From Leptoclinus maculatus (taxonomy: Eukaryota > Chordata > Actinopteri > Perciformes > Stichaeidae): 64,000 nucleotides of DNA. The translations under genes were made by a program, and so were the position numbers. The stretch covers positions 3,378,559 to 3,442,558 of the forward strand of contig JAVDOI010000013.1 in assembly GCA_032191485.1 (NCBI GenBank). Direction: 5' to 3'. Below are positions 1 through 11,298 of this stretch, one piece after another. The stretch's first letter is position 1; every line of letters begins with the position of its first letter. The notes beneath the pieces were generated by a model. It ran no database searches. It saw only the letters and a program-made list of their open reading frames with translations, and was not told where the DNA came from.

Positions 1-16
1 CACACACACACACACA
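1..16. repeat. (CA)n microsatellite at left edge
   Basis: Pure CA dinucleotide run truncated by the start of the window, so its full length is unknown. Confidence 0.9.
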
Positions 17-2988
17 GGTAGGTGAGGCGACCCATCCGCTAGGTTTCCCCTCAACTCGTGTCTTGAGCTCTCATTGGCTGTAGCTCCCCAACAGACTCCT
101 CAACACGTCCAGGTACAGAGAGGCGAAGTACCGCCCCCCCTTCTGGTGTCCGATTGAAAGTCAAGAAACAGAAAGTCACACTCTGTCATAGATTTGTTGC
201 AGTACAATTTAGTTTTCTGTGAAATTGCTCAGTGAACTACATCTCTCGTCTCACAAAATGTGTCTCTCCATATAACATGATAGATATCTGCACTCCAACT
301 GCGATGCACCGGCGAGCCTCTCTGCTCGCGTCTTTAGACAGTTCAGTGGTGAAATGTGTGGGTAAAATTAGGGCTCATTGTTGAGCAGGAGTTCGTACCG
401 TAACTGTTTTGACCACAGAGAGAATCCAGACATCACTGGTTTCATCTCCTGTTGTCTCCTGCTGCTGGCTGACCTTGTGGGTTGACTGGTTATAACACTT
501 TTATCCAATGCCACCACTGGGGATGTCAGCAGCGAGAGTTTTTTTTAATTAAACAATTTGTTATTGATTCGGAGCCAGACAGACATTTCATCGGTCGATA
601 GCTCTCATTTCTATTGATATTTCCTGGACACATTGGGCGACTAAGAGTCCACTGGGGACAAACCCAGCTTTAATTAGAGCTCCGTGTGGTCTAGACAACT
701 TTTCCTGTACGTTAGGGACACACACATTCCTCCACAGAGCCTCAAGACCAGCTGACAAAACTAGGTAACACCAACCCTTCAAGCAGAGGAGGTCGAGAAA
801 CTCTGTTGATTAAAACCCGTCTCGTCTTCCTGTCGAGGGTTAACACGAGAGGTGAGGAGTCAAGCGTCGCTCACATTTCTCACAGAGGGCGAAATGCCGC
901 TGCTGATTAAGATTTTGAGCGCTGAGGTGTTAGCAGCTAGCTGTGTCTTCCGTCCCACACGTGATGATCACCCATCGCCCACCATCGGATGTGTTTGGAG
1001 GATTTTCCCCAACTTAACTCTGTCTCAGTCTGCAGTTTTAAGATTATTGATTAGCTAAAACCACTACACATAGTTTAGGATTAGGAAGCAGCTCGGCTTT
1101 AATGCGGGGAAATACACCATCCCCATTGCTGAAGGTGCAGTACTTTGGACTGTGGGCAGTTTTATTATAGGCAAGTATTTCCACGAACTGGATCTACTTG
1201 TTTCTGAAAGAGCTACACTACTGCCCAAAATATAGATTGTTTATGCAAGACTTTGGGCTACGTTGCTTTCATAACATGCCTTATTTCAGACTAGTGGAAA
1301 GAAAACATCCAAAATACACATTTCCACATTGTGAAACAATCCCTTTCAAGAAAGGATCAGTGCTTCCTTCACCCCTGCATGTTGCACTCACAGCCACAGA
1401 TAGTGTGTGGATGTTTGCAAAGGTGCACAGGAAGTGTGATAACATCTAATTTAGTTTGTTAGTAATGACTTCAGTGCCACCACGTGATCACCACAAGATG
1501 CACGTCCAGGAGGTTTAACCTCACGTCTATCTTTAGAGACATTTAACTCCCATCAACTGGGGTCCCTGAAGGCACCAGAGACATACAGGTGTTTTATTTC
1601 ATTTTACCAATTTTTCATGACTTTGTCAGTCAATTGGTTCCCAATGACTTCATATCATTGTTTCTGTTTTGACTTTTTTTTAAATACAAATTTATTGGGT
1701 TTTAATAGATAAAATGGGTCCTAATTTAAAGTATCACACAATCCTCTGACCCTCTGTCAGTCATTTTGAAAAAGAAAGAGACGCATTTCCTCCTGTGTTT
1801 GGTCTATTTTTGTTTGACACAATATGCAAATGAACTGTAACTGTCCTTCAATAATAATAATCTGTTTAACATTTTGCTGTGATAGATCATTTCACCAGAC
1901 AGCACAACCTAAACATTTAAGCACATGTAGACATACTAATGCAACATGGGTGTCTCTTTGGTACATTCCTTAATTTTAAAATGATTTGGCTGAGAAAACA
2001 GCCCAGAAATAATACTATTTAGATATAGCATACATCGAACAGTCATTTTACAGATTCGTTTTTCACCAACATGTCATTTGAGATCGTGTAATTCTCGTCC
2101 TGTTGGGTTTCAGGTGTTGACACAACAGAATAGAGTCACTGAACGGCTGACAGTCTGCATGCCAAACATGACGCGGTCTGATTGACTCATAGTCAATTGC
2201 TGAATTGTACAGAAAGAAGCGAAACACTTGACACTTGTTAGTCATAAAATATATTTATTTCATGAGTAAAACGTCCACTTCAGAAATAGAACGACAACAA
2301 CACATACTCATAGGATGTCCCTAACAAAGATTGGCATAAGGCATTCTTATTTCCTTTTTATGTGAATTACAATCTTTCTTTATTGTTTCATAAATGCATA
2401 CAGGGCTAAGACCAGAGGTCTTCAGCCCCTCTCATGGACTTTTGTTAGTTCTTCTCCTATACAGGCCCTGACAGCAGGCTGACACTATAATCTGATCCAT
2501 TGGCAGCTTCTTTTCTTCCCGTCTTCCTTGTCAGGGTAATTTATTCCTTGGCTTTGTGCATCAGCCACTATGGCGTCGCCCACAAGGCGACTGTGCGTTT
2601 TTAAGCTTTAGCACTCGCTGGGGTTTCAGAACAACACACATTTCATATAGAAAAGGAGGATCATTCCTCTCTATTGCTATTTCACCACGGCATCAAAATG
2701 CAGCCGAGCTTTTGCTTACAAAACACAATTTAGGAATCACTTATTTTGCATAAGCGGTCAGGTTAAAAAAGACACAATACTAATAAAAACACAATACAGG
2801 ATGACAAACGCATCAACGATTTAAAAATGAGGCTGCAAAATAAGAGCAATGAGCCATTGTCATGATGTTCGGTATCTAACAGTAGTAGCAGCCCGTCCTC
2901 ATGTGCTTTGCTGCTCTGCACTGCATTCAAATCAATAAGCAGGTCAGCGCCTATAGGCATCATGTCTGCACGAGGCTGAGCGTGCCAT

Positions 2989-2990
<2 letters not shown>
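17..2990. other. Gene-free stretch, downstream of cahz
   Basis: I see no coding exon on either strand; the ORFs here are short and unlike known proteins. The base composition is AT-rich and ordinary. Minus-strand AATAAA signals (TTTATT on the plus strand near 2250, 2380 and 2530) could mark polyadenylation of the carbonic anhydrase transcript, which would give a 3' UTR of about 1.2-1.5 kb, but this is only a guess. Confidence 0.5.

Positions 2991-3024
<34 letters not shown>
2991..3024. repeat. (TG)n microsatellite
   Basis: Uninterrupted TG repeat of 17 units downstream of the carbonic anhydrase stop codon. Confidence 0.95.
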
Positions 3025-3025
<1 letters not shown>

Positions 3026-3156
3026 CAGAGGGGGATTTTCTGAGTCAATCGTTTGTGATGGAGGCGGCTGCAGCGTTTCATTAAGCTGCTGTAATGCAGA
3101 GGCTGGCAGTCAGGCAGAGATTACAGACAGACTGGCAACGGGAGTGTATGTGTCCG

Positions 3157-3184
3157 GTGTGTGTGTGTGTGTGTGTGTGTGTGT
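3157..3184. repeat. (GT)n microsatellite
   Basis: Uninterrupted GT repeat of 14 units, about 130 bases from the previous TG tract and in the same phase-strand orientation. Confidence 0.95.
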
Positions 3185-3233
3185 CTTTTTTATCTGCACC
3201 TTACCCTCCTCACAGATGGTGATGTAGTCTCAT

Positions 3234-3252
3234 CCCCCCCCCCCCCCCCCCC
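3234..3252. repeat. Poly-C tract
   Basis: Nineteen consecutive C on the plus strand, which makes a G run in the sense of the carbonic anhydrase transcript. The length is likely polymorphic and prone to sequencing error. Confidence 0.9.
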
Positions 3253-3703
3253 TGAAACTAGCTTATGCGTTCTGCTTCCTGCTGGCACCATTTTGACTAC
3301 AGCTTATCTTAATTTTGTCATCCTTGTGGTCTTTGTTGACACAAAAGAAGACCTACGAACACCGGTGATACATCTCTGAAAACATTGGCACCGGATGCTG
3401 AATCCTAGTAAACGTGTTGCAGCCATCGTGAAGTGTTTGTCTTTTAGAATAAATTATGACGGGGAATCTTTGCTGGCTCATAACTTACATAGAAACTTGC
3501 AAATCCTTCAAGTGCTTCATATCGCAATTAGGATGGCCAGCGTTTAAAGCAATGGGCCACAGGAATTTGATTTCTTTAAAAAATTGGACGTAGAGAGATA
3601 TGTGTGCTTCGTGGCTCACTGCAAAAGAGGTAACTCTGACTAACGGGAGGGGGAAGGGAGAGGGCAACAGGGCAGAAAGGGCAAAAGGGGGGGGGAAGGA
3701 GTA

Positions 3704-6700
3704 TTACTTAAAGGACGCACGGACAGAGCGACCCTTGAGCGGCTGGGGAGGACGGTAGTTGTCCATCATGCAGCACTCGGTCTCGCCCTCAGCAGAGAAG
3801 AGCAGGCTGCGGAATTTGGCCATCTGTGAAAAGGGAGAAGGCGGTCCCGTTAGTCATTCCTGCTGACCCGCTGTGACTGTCACTCATCAAAACACATCAC
3901 CAGTCTCACCGTCGAGTCATTGACTTCAATTCAGAGTTGTGCCCTATAGCAGTTGTATTGATGATGCTTCAGGAGAAGTTTGACGTTGGGGGAATCAGGT
4001 TTTTTAACTTTCTTGCCGAGAGTTAGATGAGAAGATTGATACCACTCATGTTACCACTATGAAGACATAGCTAGCAGTCGGTTAGCTTAGCTTAGCATAA
4101 ACAGGAAGAAACAGCTAAAGTCCAAAGTTAACTAAATCAGCCTACCAGCTCCTCTAACACTCACCAATTAAAAAGTTAAATCTCATTTGTTTAATTTGTA
4201 CAAAAACAAAAGTGTAAAAACTACAAATTGTGGTTGTCTACTGTTCGTAGTCTTTATGCTAAGCTAAAGCTAGCCCGCTCCTGGCTGTAGCAACATATTT
4301 AGCGCACAGGACATGAAAATGTTAAATTATTCAGGCCTAGCAATGCCACATTGTAAAAATACCCGATTTTAAAATGTTACTTAATATGATGGTGCATTAT
4401 ATTTTACCAGCAGGAGGTGTTTCAAACGAAAAAAATCTATTTTCAGCAAAGGAACAGCGGTTTCTAATATTTATTCTAAGATAAGATAACTGGCTGCTGG
4501 CGTAAGCTTCATATTTACCGTACAGACATGAAAGAGGTATCGATCCTCTTACCGAACTCGCAAGAAAACAAATAAGCGTATTCCCAAAAGAGTCAAAAGT
4601 CAGACAAGGCTAGAGGAACCAGTTAGCTGCTACAGCAGGGTGTCAGATGACCTATTTTAAAGGGTTTAACATTAACTCTGGCTCATGAATCAGTCTATTG
4701 TCATTACACTGCTGCAGCCACATGATGTACACATTGGGTAACTATTTACTAGTGGGACAAAATAATTGAATAATGTTGTATTACCTGATGAGAAACCATT
4801 AACAAATCACATGTATTACCTATGAATGACTCCTTTGTCATTATCTGCTTGACCTGCCTTATATGGCACCAAGTCTAAAGGTTGTGTCAACACGTCTCAC
4901 ATGTTTACCCTTGAGACACCTACTCGCCGCCATGAAATAAACATTTGAGCAGGCGGTGTTAATGCTCACTCGGCCTGAAGACTCCAATCGCGAGGGCAAA
5001 CCTGCCCAGAAGAGGCTGTTAGTTTAGATTAACGGGTGGTTAAAAGTCAAAATATCCATTTCCTGTGCTTGGATTAGGGGTCATTTTGGGAGTAAATACT
5101 TAGCAAATGCAGGTGATGTGTACTGTGGTTACGCAGAATGAAATCACCCATTGACTGAAGCTAAAGTACAGAATGATGCATGTGTGGGGTGGATATTTCC
5201 TGTTGACTCCCACGTACTGAAACAGAAACACTGTGCTAGAGAAACAGCATCTGTGTGAACTTTCGTTTGCCCTCGTTCTCTTGGTGGTCTCATTTTGAAA
5301 GTGCCATATTCCCTTTCCTCCCATTACAGAGGGGCTCTTCTTCTCTTTTCAGCCGCTCAGCTAATCTGAACAATTAAGCCCTTGATTTAGATCGAAGTGT
5401 AAGAGAGGATTTGCAGACGGGGCTGTTCGAGGCACGCAGCTACTGCTGAATGGGCTCCGTGAGCTATAGCCACATACCTGCTCAGGGCTGACACTGATTG
5501 ACTCTTTGCAGACAATCCAGGTAACGCTCTCCAGCAGAGGGGGTGTGGTCAGGGAGCCGTCATAGGTCCAGTAATCTAGGCAACCTGGGAGCAAGGTGGA
5601 AGGGTCGAAGCCGGCGAAGGTGGTCTGCTTGCCCTGAAAACAATAAAGAAAATGAAGAACACGTCAGTCAAATTGTCATAAATCATAAAATTCAGGAGAA
5701 TATAGGTTTTTTTTTATAGACACATACTTTGGCCTTGATGTCACTAAAGGTGTCAAGAACCTTCTGGAGACTGGCATTTGCACCACCAATCTGAAAAAAA
5801 CAAGAATACACATAAAGTTAACTATATGATCATCTGCAAACAGTATTATACATTGCAATAGGCTACAAGTATGCACTTTACTACGGTCAAACTGAACAAC
5901 ATGCTCTAATCGTTGCTACTGACCTTCAGGAAAACTCCAACAACAGCGAGCCCATCAGGCTTGCTAGCAGCCTCACCAAAACTTGTGTATTTTGTGTTCC
6001 AGTGGACCAGATGGAGCTGGGAAAAAATAAAGAGATAAATAAAAAAAACTAATCCCCTCAAAAGTAATCTTATTGAGTGGAACAGTGGAAATCCTGTCAT
6101 TTCTGATCTGGTAACCTTTAGTGCAATAACAATATATAACAAGCAAAACATTTGAATACAAAAAAAAAAAAAAAAGTATAATAATAATAATAATACAAAT
6201 TGTAAAAAAAAATGTAAAAAACTATTTTTTTTATAATTTTTTTTTTTTAATTAATTAAAATTTTAAATTAATTAAAATTAAAAATAAAAAAAATATATGA
6301 AAATGAATAAAATTAAAAATAAAAACAAAAACGTCAGAGTCAGAGCAGGTCCGTACCTCAGCAGGATACTTGGTCCCGGCCACGGTATGTTCGGAGCCTT
6401 TGTCGTCAGATGCTCCCCAGTGGAAATGAAACTGCTTGAGCCTGTAGACCCCTGAGATGGGGCCTTCTTTCAGAGCTGCAGGACAAAACACACATCACCC
6501 GTCAGTTCATTCCACACTGAACCTGAGTAGTGCCTCATTGATCAGACTTTGTTATATTTATACTTTCTGAACAGAAAATATGAAAACATGAGGAGCAGGT
6601 TAAAAAGATGAATAGGACACATGTATCTATTTAAACACATATTACGTAAACACTCGTGTCACCGTAGCAGACTTCCTATTTCATGGAAGCAGTCTCAGTT

Positions 6701-6865
6701 CCTGTTGTGTAAGCTCTGGTCAAATACATTCAGCCCTAAATGATGTCCAGGTATTGTTAACGTCAAACCGCCTCTCAATGTTACATAATGTATCTATTTG
6801 CAGTATACGAAGTAGCAGAAAATCCTGTATATTGTTCTATTGCTGGTGCTTTGTTACGAAAAGCT

Positions 6866-6961
<96 letters not shown>

Positions 6962-8730
6962 CTTCTCCAAACAGGATATTTGTCTCTCAGCAGTCGACCT
7001 CAAATGATGAGAAGGTGCAAAACTAATCATCGAGACATTTGAGGTTGCGCCTGTGTTTAAATGAATCCTGGAAAATATAAATAAAGAGTCTGTGCTATTC
7101 ATCTTTCCCACTGTGCACACACATGATGCATGACATGATGCATGACATGATGTATGACGATGACATGCAGATTTAGCTTGTCCTTTATTTAGCAGGGTTC
7201 AGAATAAGCACAGTGAAATACCAAGGGAGAATTAAGAGGATCTAACTCATCTAGCTCTTGTTCTTAGCAAAAGTGCTTTTGTGTTTTTCATCTTGATGCA
7301 TAGAAATAATCCATGATTGTGTAACAATAATCTGCATTATCCTTTATCAGATCAGCTAAAGGACAACCAATCCAAAATCATCCAAATCTAAAATCCCCTT
7401 TCTTGTCTCTTTCTGAAATAGAATCGAAATGCAATGAACAAAGAAAAGAAATGAACCAATGCAAGCTCCATTTTATACCAGAAGGGGGGAAACAACCCCG
7501 CGTCTTTACACGGTAACTCACTCCCACGCATATTTAGCGCATTGTCAGTCAACCACGCCAAGGTTTGTTTGCAGAACCTTCGTTTTTTTGCGCTTTTGAC
7601 CACACTAGCTGCAGAACAGAGTCGGCGTGGGAAATGTTTGCTCGGGTTTACATTACCAATTCAATTAGTATCTGCATGCTTTGTGCTCGGCTTTTGAATG
7701 GAGCCCATATAGCTGGAGCCTAATCACAAACATATATTTTTTTAATTTAAAAAATGCATGTTACAAAAACCACAAAATAAAGAAAGAAAGAAAAATATAT
7801 ATGTTCGTCTGTTTGATCACTAATGTGAAATCACTGAAGGCGCTTGTGGAAACGGGGGCGCATTAACCATGCATCCATATGAATATTAACGTGCTTGACT
7901 TCTATAGTCTTTAAGGTGGAGACTACCAGAGAGATGATGTTAACACACAGAAGCGCATTAAACCTGAATACCGCATTTTGCAGGTTACTGCATCCCATAA
8001 ATCATCATGAGGACATTGATTGTCTTTGTTTGCAAACCAATCACCGTAAAGCTCCTCTAATGCATCTAAAAACATTGCAATAACAATCGAAAATGCAGTG
8101 AAATATTGCGTTTTCTCCAGGTTGAGACGAAGCATTACAATGCACACTGCTTATTAATCAGATTGTGGAGCGTTGATATCAAGTGCGGGCTCCACTGAGC
8201 GCCCAGTATTCATACATTATTAATGGCACACTAACTTGAGCTGTCGGTGTCATCGGCGAAGGTCACTTGGAAGGAATGTCCGTTGTTGAGGATCTCAAGG
8301 CAGTTGGAAGGGTCGTACTTCAGCTGGAGCGGCTTCAGCGCCGCGTCGTATGCTGATGCACCAGGTAAGATGTCAATGGGAGACTGGCGAGGTCCATTGG
8401 CAATGGGGAAGTTAGCGGCCCATTTGTCGGGTCCTAAAAATGATATAATTATACATTTGTTATTATTAGTATTTGTCTTAAAATATGAGTTTTTATTGAC
8501 ACATATTTGAGAATGATGATGCGCTGAAAACGCGCGTAAAAGGCCCCCTCAAAATGTGCAGAATTAAAAATCTCTGCAGTGACCGGTGCATTCCCTGTTT
8601 TTCCATTAATTCTGTTCCCGCTGGTATGACAGGTTGTAACACCCCTCAGCAATGTCATTATAGCATTATAGCCTGTACGTGCAATGAGCGCCTCACCGTT
8701 GGTAGCTGCGTATCCCCAAGCATGAGACAT
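3704..8730 (-). CDS. cahz: Cytosolic alpha-carbonic anhydrase (erythrocyte type), 7 exons, complete
   Basis: Carbonic anhydrase catalyses CO2 + H2O to bicarbonate + H+ in the cytosol; the fish cahz/ca2 group includes the red-cell enzyme. Coding exons on the minus strand are 8730-8697, 8433-8236, 6475-6357, 6016-5924, 5790-5728, 5633-5478 and 3823-3704. All have GT-AG borders and join in frame to exactly 260 residues, the normal family length. Visible functional residues are the proton shuttle His64 (NNGHSF), zinc ligands His94 and His96 (QFHFHWG) and His119 (HLVHW), Glu106, and the SLTTPP loop with Thr198/199. The protein starts MSHAWGYA and ends VRASFK. The start is fixed by this conserved N-terminus and by a TATA box about 100 bases upstream. 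Exon 3 is 119 bases, the length typical of this family. The final intron (5477-3824) holds repeat DNA. Neighbouring rbis supports the assignment because CA13 and RBIS are adjacent in human. The family is certain; cahz versus another ca2-like paralogue is less so. Confidence 0.93.
3985..4620. repeat. Pair of teleost interspersed repeats in inverted orientation (cahz last intron)
   Basis: The left part carries words I recognise from a very common fish repeat (TTTCTTGCCGAGAGTTAGATG, then TTAGCTTAGCTTAGCATAAA at about 4084-4103). The right part, about 4480-4600, carries the same words in reverse complement (GGTATCGATCCTCTTACC, CGCAAGAAAACAAATAAGCG). In between, GCTAAGCTAAAGCTAGC near 4259 mirrors the left copy. 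This is either two copies head to head or one element with long inverted ends. It is non-coding. The family name was not checked. Confidence 0.65.
6150..6345. repeat. AT-rich low-complexity block
   Basis: Poly-A, TAA repeats and TTAATTAAAATT runs fill most of the intron between carbonic anhydrase exons 3 and 4. On the minus strand the block begins about 10 bases past the exon 3 donor. It is nearly devoid of G and C. Confidence 0.85.
6867..6958. repeat. Long (CA)n microsatellite in cahz intron 2
   Basis: About 46 CA units with a single G interruption near 6911. ORFs across it on both strands are artefacts of the repeat. Confidence 0.95.
7118..7165. repeat. Short tandem repeat of CATGATG words
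   Basis: Three imperfect copies of a 14-base word built from ACATGATGCATG lie in cahz intron 2. They decay to the right into TGTATGACGATGACATG. Confidence 0.75.
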
Positions 8731-8828
8731 TGTTATAGAGTTTGGATGTACGGGTATCTAGAACTGTAATTCCCTAAAGCGAGTCGTCCCCAAAGCAGCC
8801 AGTGTCGTCCACCTGACAGCTGCAGACC

Positions 8829-8835
8829 TTATATA
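8829..8835 (-). promoter_or_regulatory. TATA box of cahz
   Basis: The minus strand reads CCTATATAAGG, a consensus TATA box, about 100 bases upstream of the carbonic anhydrase start codon at 8730. Transcription would be expected to start near 8800, giving a short 5' leader. A strong TATA box fits a highly expressed tissue-specific gene. The start site itself is inferred. Confidence 0.7.
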
Positions 8836-8947
8836 GGGTCCCCTGTGAGCGGTGTGTGTGTCGGGCTGGTGTTAGCCACATGATGTCCGCGCAATGACCG
8901 GGAGGAGTTTAGATGCGCCCCAGCGTTGCAACACTGTGGATCAATGA

Positions 8948-8950
<3 letters not shown>

Positions 8951-9044
<94 letters not shown>

Positions 9045-9054
9045 CCCCCCCCCC
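8951..9054. repeat. (CT)n tract with adjoining poly-C, upstream of the cahz promoter
   Basis: About 45 CT units at 8951-9041, followed by TT and a 12-C run at 9043-9054. The tract lies about 115 bases upstream of the TATA box and reads as GA on the gene's sense strand. Polypurine-polypyrimidine mirror repeats like this can form triplex (H-) DNA. Confidence 0.95.
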
Positions 9055-10169
9055 ATCCTCCCTCTCTCTGCGGTGGTGAAGAGTCCTCACTAGCAAGCGG
9101 CAGGCGAGCTGGATAGTATTCCGTGCGTAAAATGCCGAGCCCGTTCTCGCCTCTCATCTAACGGGTTTAATTTATGTGTCGTGTCAGGAAGTAACGGAAT
9201 TACGCGACAGCATGCAGCATATGTGTCACCTTCAAACTGAGCGTTGGCTACAGCTGAGGCGTAAAGAATGGCTGCGGAAATATACTAATAAAGTACTACG
9301 ACGCAAAGACGTAAAAGTGCAAGGTAGATAGGCCTCAAATGGTCATATGTTAAGTTATTATAGCATATACATACGCACAGTTGTTACTTGATGGAAACGT
9401 GGACTAGAATCTTAATAACAAACTGGCAACAATTGAAACGATGGTTGTTTGGCTTCAACATTGTTGTTTATGGTTTTGGTTATTTGCATGGTTTCAGTTG
9501 GATCTCCCACTAAATAAAAAAATAAACGAATTATTTCTAAATCATACACACACGTTTAAAAATATATGTATAACTAGTGTGTTTGGAACCATACGTTTCG
9601 TTGAGGAGAGTTATCTGGTTCTTGCAAAGCTCAGAGAGACCGATAAGAAACACCGGAGACCTCCTGCACACAATGTGTCTATCAGTGATGGTGCTGCAGC
9701 AGAGAGCCCACAGAGGACGACTCGGTTTTATTAACTGATACAGAACTAACTGGCAACATTATCATCACATATTAATAATATACATGCCACTAACATGCAA
9801 CAAGTATGGAGAAACAAAAATGACGAAGAAGTGATGAATTGTCTCGGTGAGGAATCTTTTTATCCTATTGATGACGTGGCTTCCCAAATTTCAATTAGCA
9901 GTTTGATTGCAACCTAGTGGCCAGTAGCTCAGTGTGCAGCGACAGCTCCGTTCATCAGGACATCATCAGCCTGTAATGAACACTGCTGTGATGGTAGTAT
10001 GGCGCCACCTGCTGTTGGCTAATGAAACTACAGGGTTTTTGGTGCCTCTTTTTTTACGTTTTTCTTATTTTCATGCAGCTTTGACAGATAAATCAACTGG
10101 AACAAAAGTATAATTCTGTATTATAATATTTAATCCAGGATATTTTAAGAGTGGGGTTTAGTGTTTAAG
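9055..10169. other. Intergenic, no gene seen
   Basis: This stretch lies between the cahz promoter and a repeat element. ORFs are short and unlike known proteins. GCGCCACCTGCTGTTGGC near 10002 resembles tails of fish interspersed repeats, but I cannot place it. Confidence 0.5.
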
Positions 10170-10950
10170 AAACAGATTGTTGCAATTTCTCCAGAGTTAA
10201 CTTCTAAATCTAAGTACATCTACTGAAGTACTGTAAGCACAATTTTGAGGTACTTGTAATTTAATTGAGTATTTCCATTTTATTGTTACGTTATACTTCT
10301 ACTCTGCTACATTTCAGAGGGAAATATTATACTTTTACTACACTCCACCTTAATCTGCAACATTTAAGTGATGAAAACGAATTATAATCCAATAATTTAA
10401 TACATAACCTGAAATGGGTCATTCTGCATAATGAGTACTTTTACTTTTGGTACTTTAAGTACATTTTGATGCTATTCATTTTGAACCTTTAACTGGTTAT
10501 GAAACAGTCTCAGTTTAATACTGATGCCTTTATGTGGATCACATAAAGACATTTATGTGGAGAGCTCTGCGCCCGGCAGCAGAGTCTCTTCCTCTGGCCA
10601 GGAGCCGAGCATTGCCCCGCTGCTCCACCGGTCCCTGCTGGAAGCCAACACCGACACCACGCTGCTGGAGGCCGAGGCCGTATCGCTGGGCCCGCTGGAA
10701 GGAAGGGAGGCACGGGAGAACCAGAACCAGGACTACATGGGGCGGACTGTCAGACCCCGCTGCAGTAAAATGAGAAGTTTTGTAAAGGGACTCTGGTGCT
10801 TTAGTCCACAGGGGCCGCCAACATCAACACAGAATGATAGCTTCTGGTAGCTGTAAGTACGATTTTGAATGCAGGACTTTTACTTGTATTTCTACACTGT
10901 TGTACTACTTTTGCTTAAGTAAAATATCCAAGTACTTCTTACAGCTCGGA
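10170..10950. repeat. Teleost interspersed element (TACTTTTACTTTTGG type), interrupted
   Basis: The left part (to about 10470) and the right part (about 10850-10945) carry repeated AAGTAC/TACTTTTACTT words such as TACTTTAAGTACATTTTGATG and TACTTTTGCTTAAGTAAAAT, recognised as a frequent fish repeat family. The middle is a GC-rich segment of different composition. Other copies of the family lie near 12.9-13.3 kb and 29.9 kb. Confidence 0.65.
10545..10790 (+). other. GC-rich segment nested in an AT-rich repeat; unrecognised open frame
   Basis: About 245 bases are distinctly GC-rich inside an AT-rich repeat. A frame open from 10524 to 10850 (108 codons) includes SSSGQEPSIAPLLHRSLL and LLEAEAVSLGPLEG, with codon-like composition. 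I do not recognise the protein. The segment has no clear splice borders. Just before it, TTTATGTG-GAT-CACATAAA (10529-10547) is a perfect 8-bp-arm palindrome, and ATTTATGTGG recurs straight after. It could be a captured exon fragment, an insertion inside the repeat, or internal sequence of a longer repeat family. Confidence 0.35.
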
Positions 10951-11210
10951 ATTCTAGTAGTAGGGCAATTGGCAAAAAAATATGGTGCCAGATCTAAACT
11001 TTTGTGCTTTCATTAAATGTGGTTACCTTAAAGCACCTTTGAGAAGTTTATTGTAAGGTGGCACTGATGACAAAAGAGTTGAAACAATAGGTCAACATCT
11101 ACACTGCGTCCCGTCCCTTGATATTTAAAAAATAATGGCGTTTTATGTTATATAACTTGCAGTCTGTGATGAGTGAGGATGCAACAAGTCAGGTGAAATG
11201 ATGTATTGGC

Positions 11211-11216
11211 TTTAAT
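11211..11216 (-). terminator. Candidate polyadenylation signal of rad51b
   Basis: ATTAAA on the minus strand, 83 bases past the rad51b stop codon and just beyond a CA/TG repeat. No other close signal was noticed. Position and motif fit, but use is unproven. Confidence 0.4.
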
Positions 11217-11242
11217 AAAGTAACCGTGTCCCACTCTGGCCT

Positions 11243-11246
11243 CACA

Positions 11247-11281
<35 letters not shown>
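11243..11281. repeat. (CA)n microsatellite in rad51b 3' flank
   Basis: CA repeat with one CAT interruption, ending 17 bases from the rad51b stop codon. It may lie within the 3' UTR, where it would read as TG. Confidence 0.95.
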
Positions 11282-11286
<5 letters not shown>

Positions 11287-11298
11287 GAGACAGGAGAG

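Noticed and set aside
6854..7120. Cys-Val and Thr-His repeat frames
   Set aside because: These are translations of the (CA)n microsatellite in cahz intron 2.
8829..9157. Arg-Glu and Leu-Ser repeat 'proteins'
   Set aside because: These are translations of the (CT)n microsatellite.
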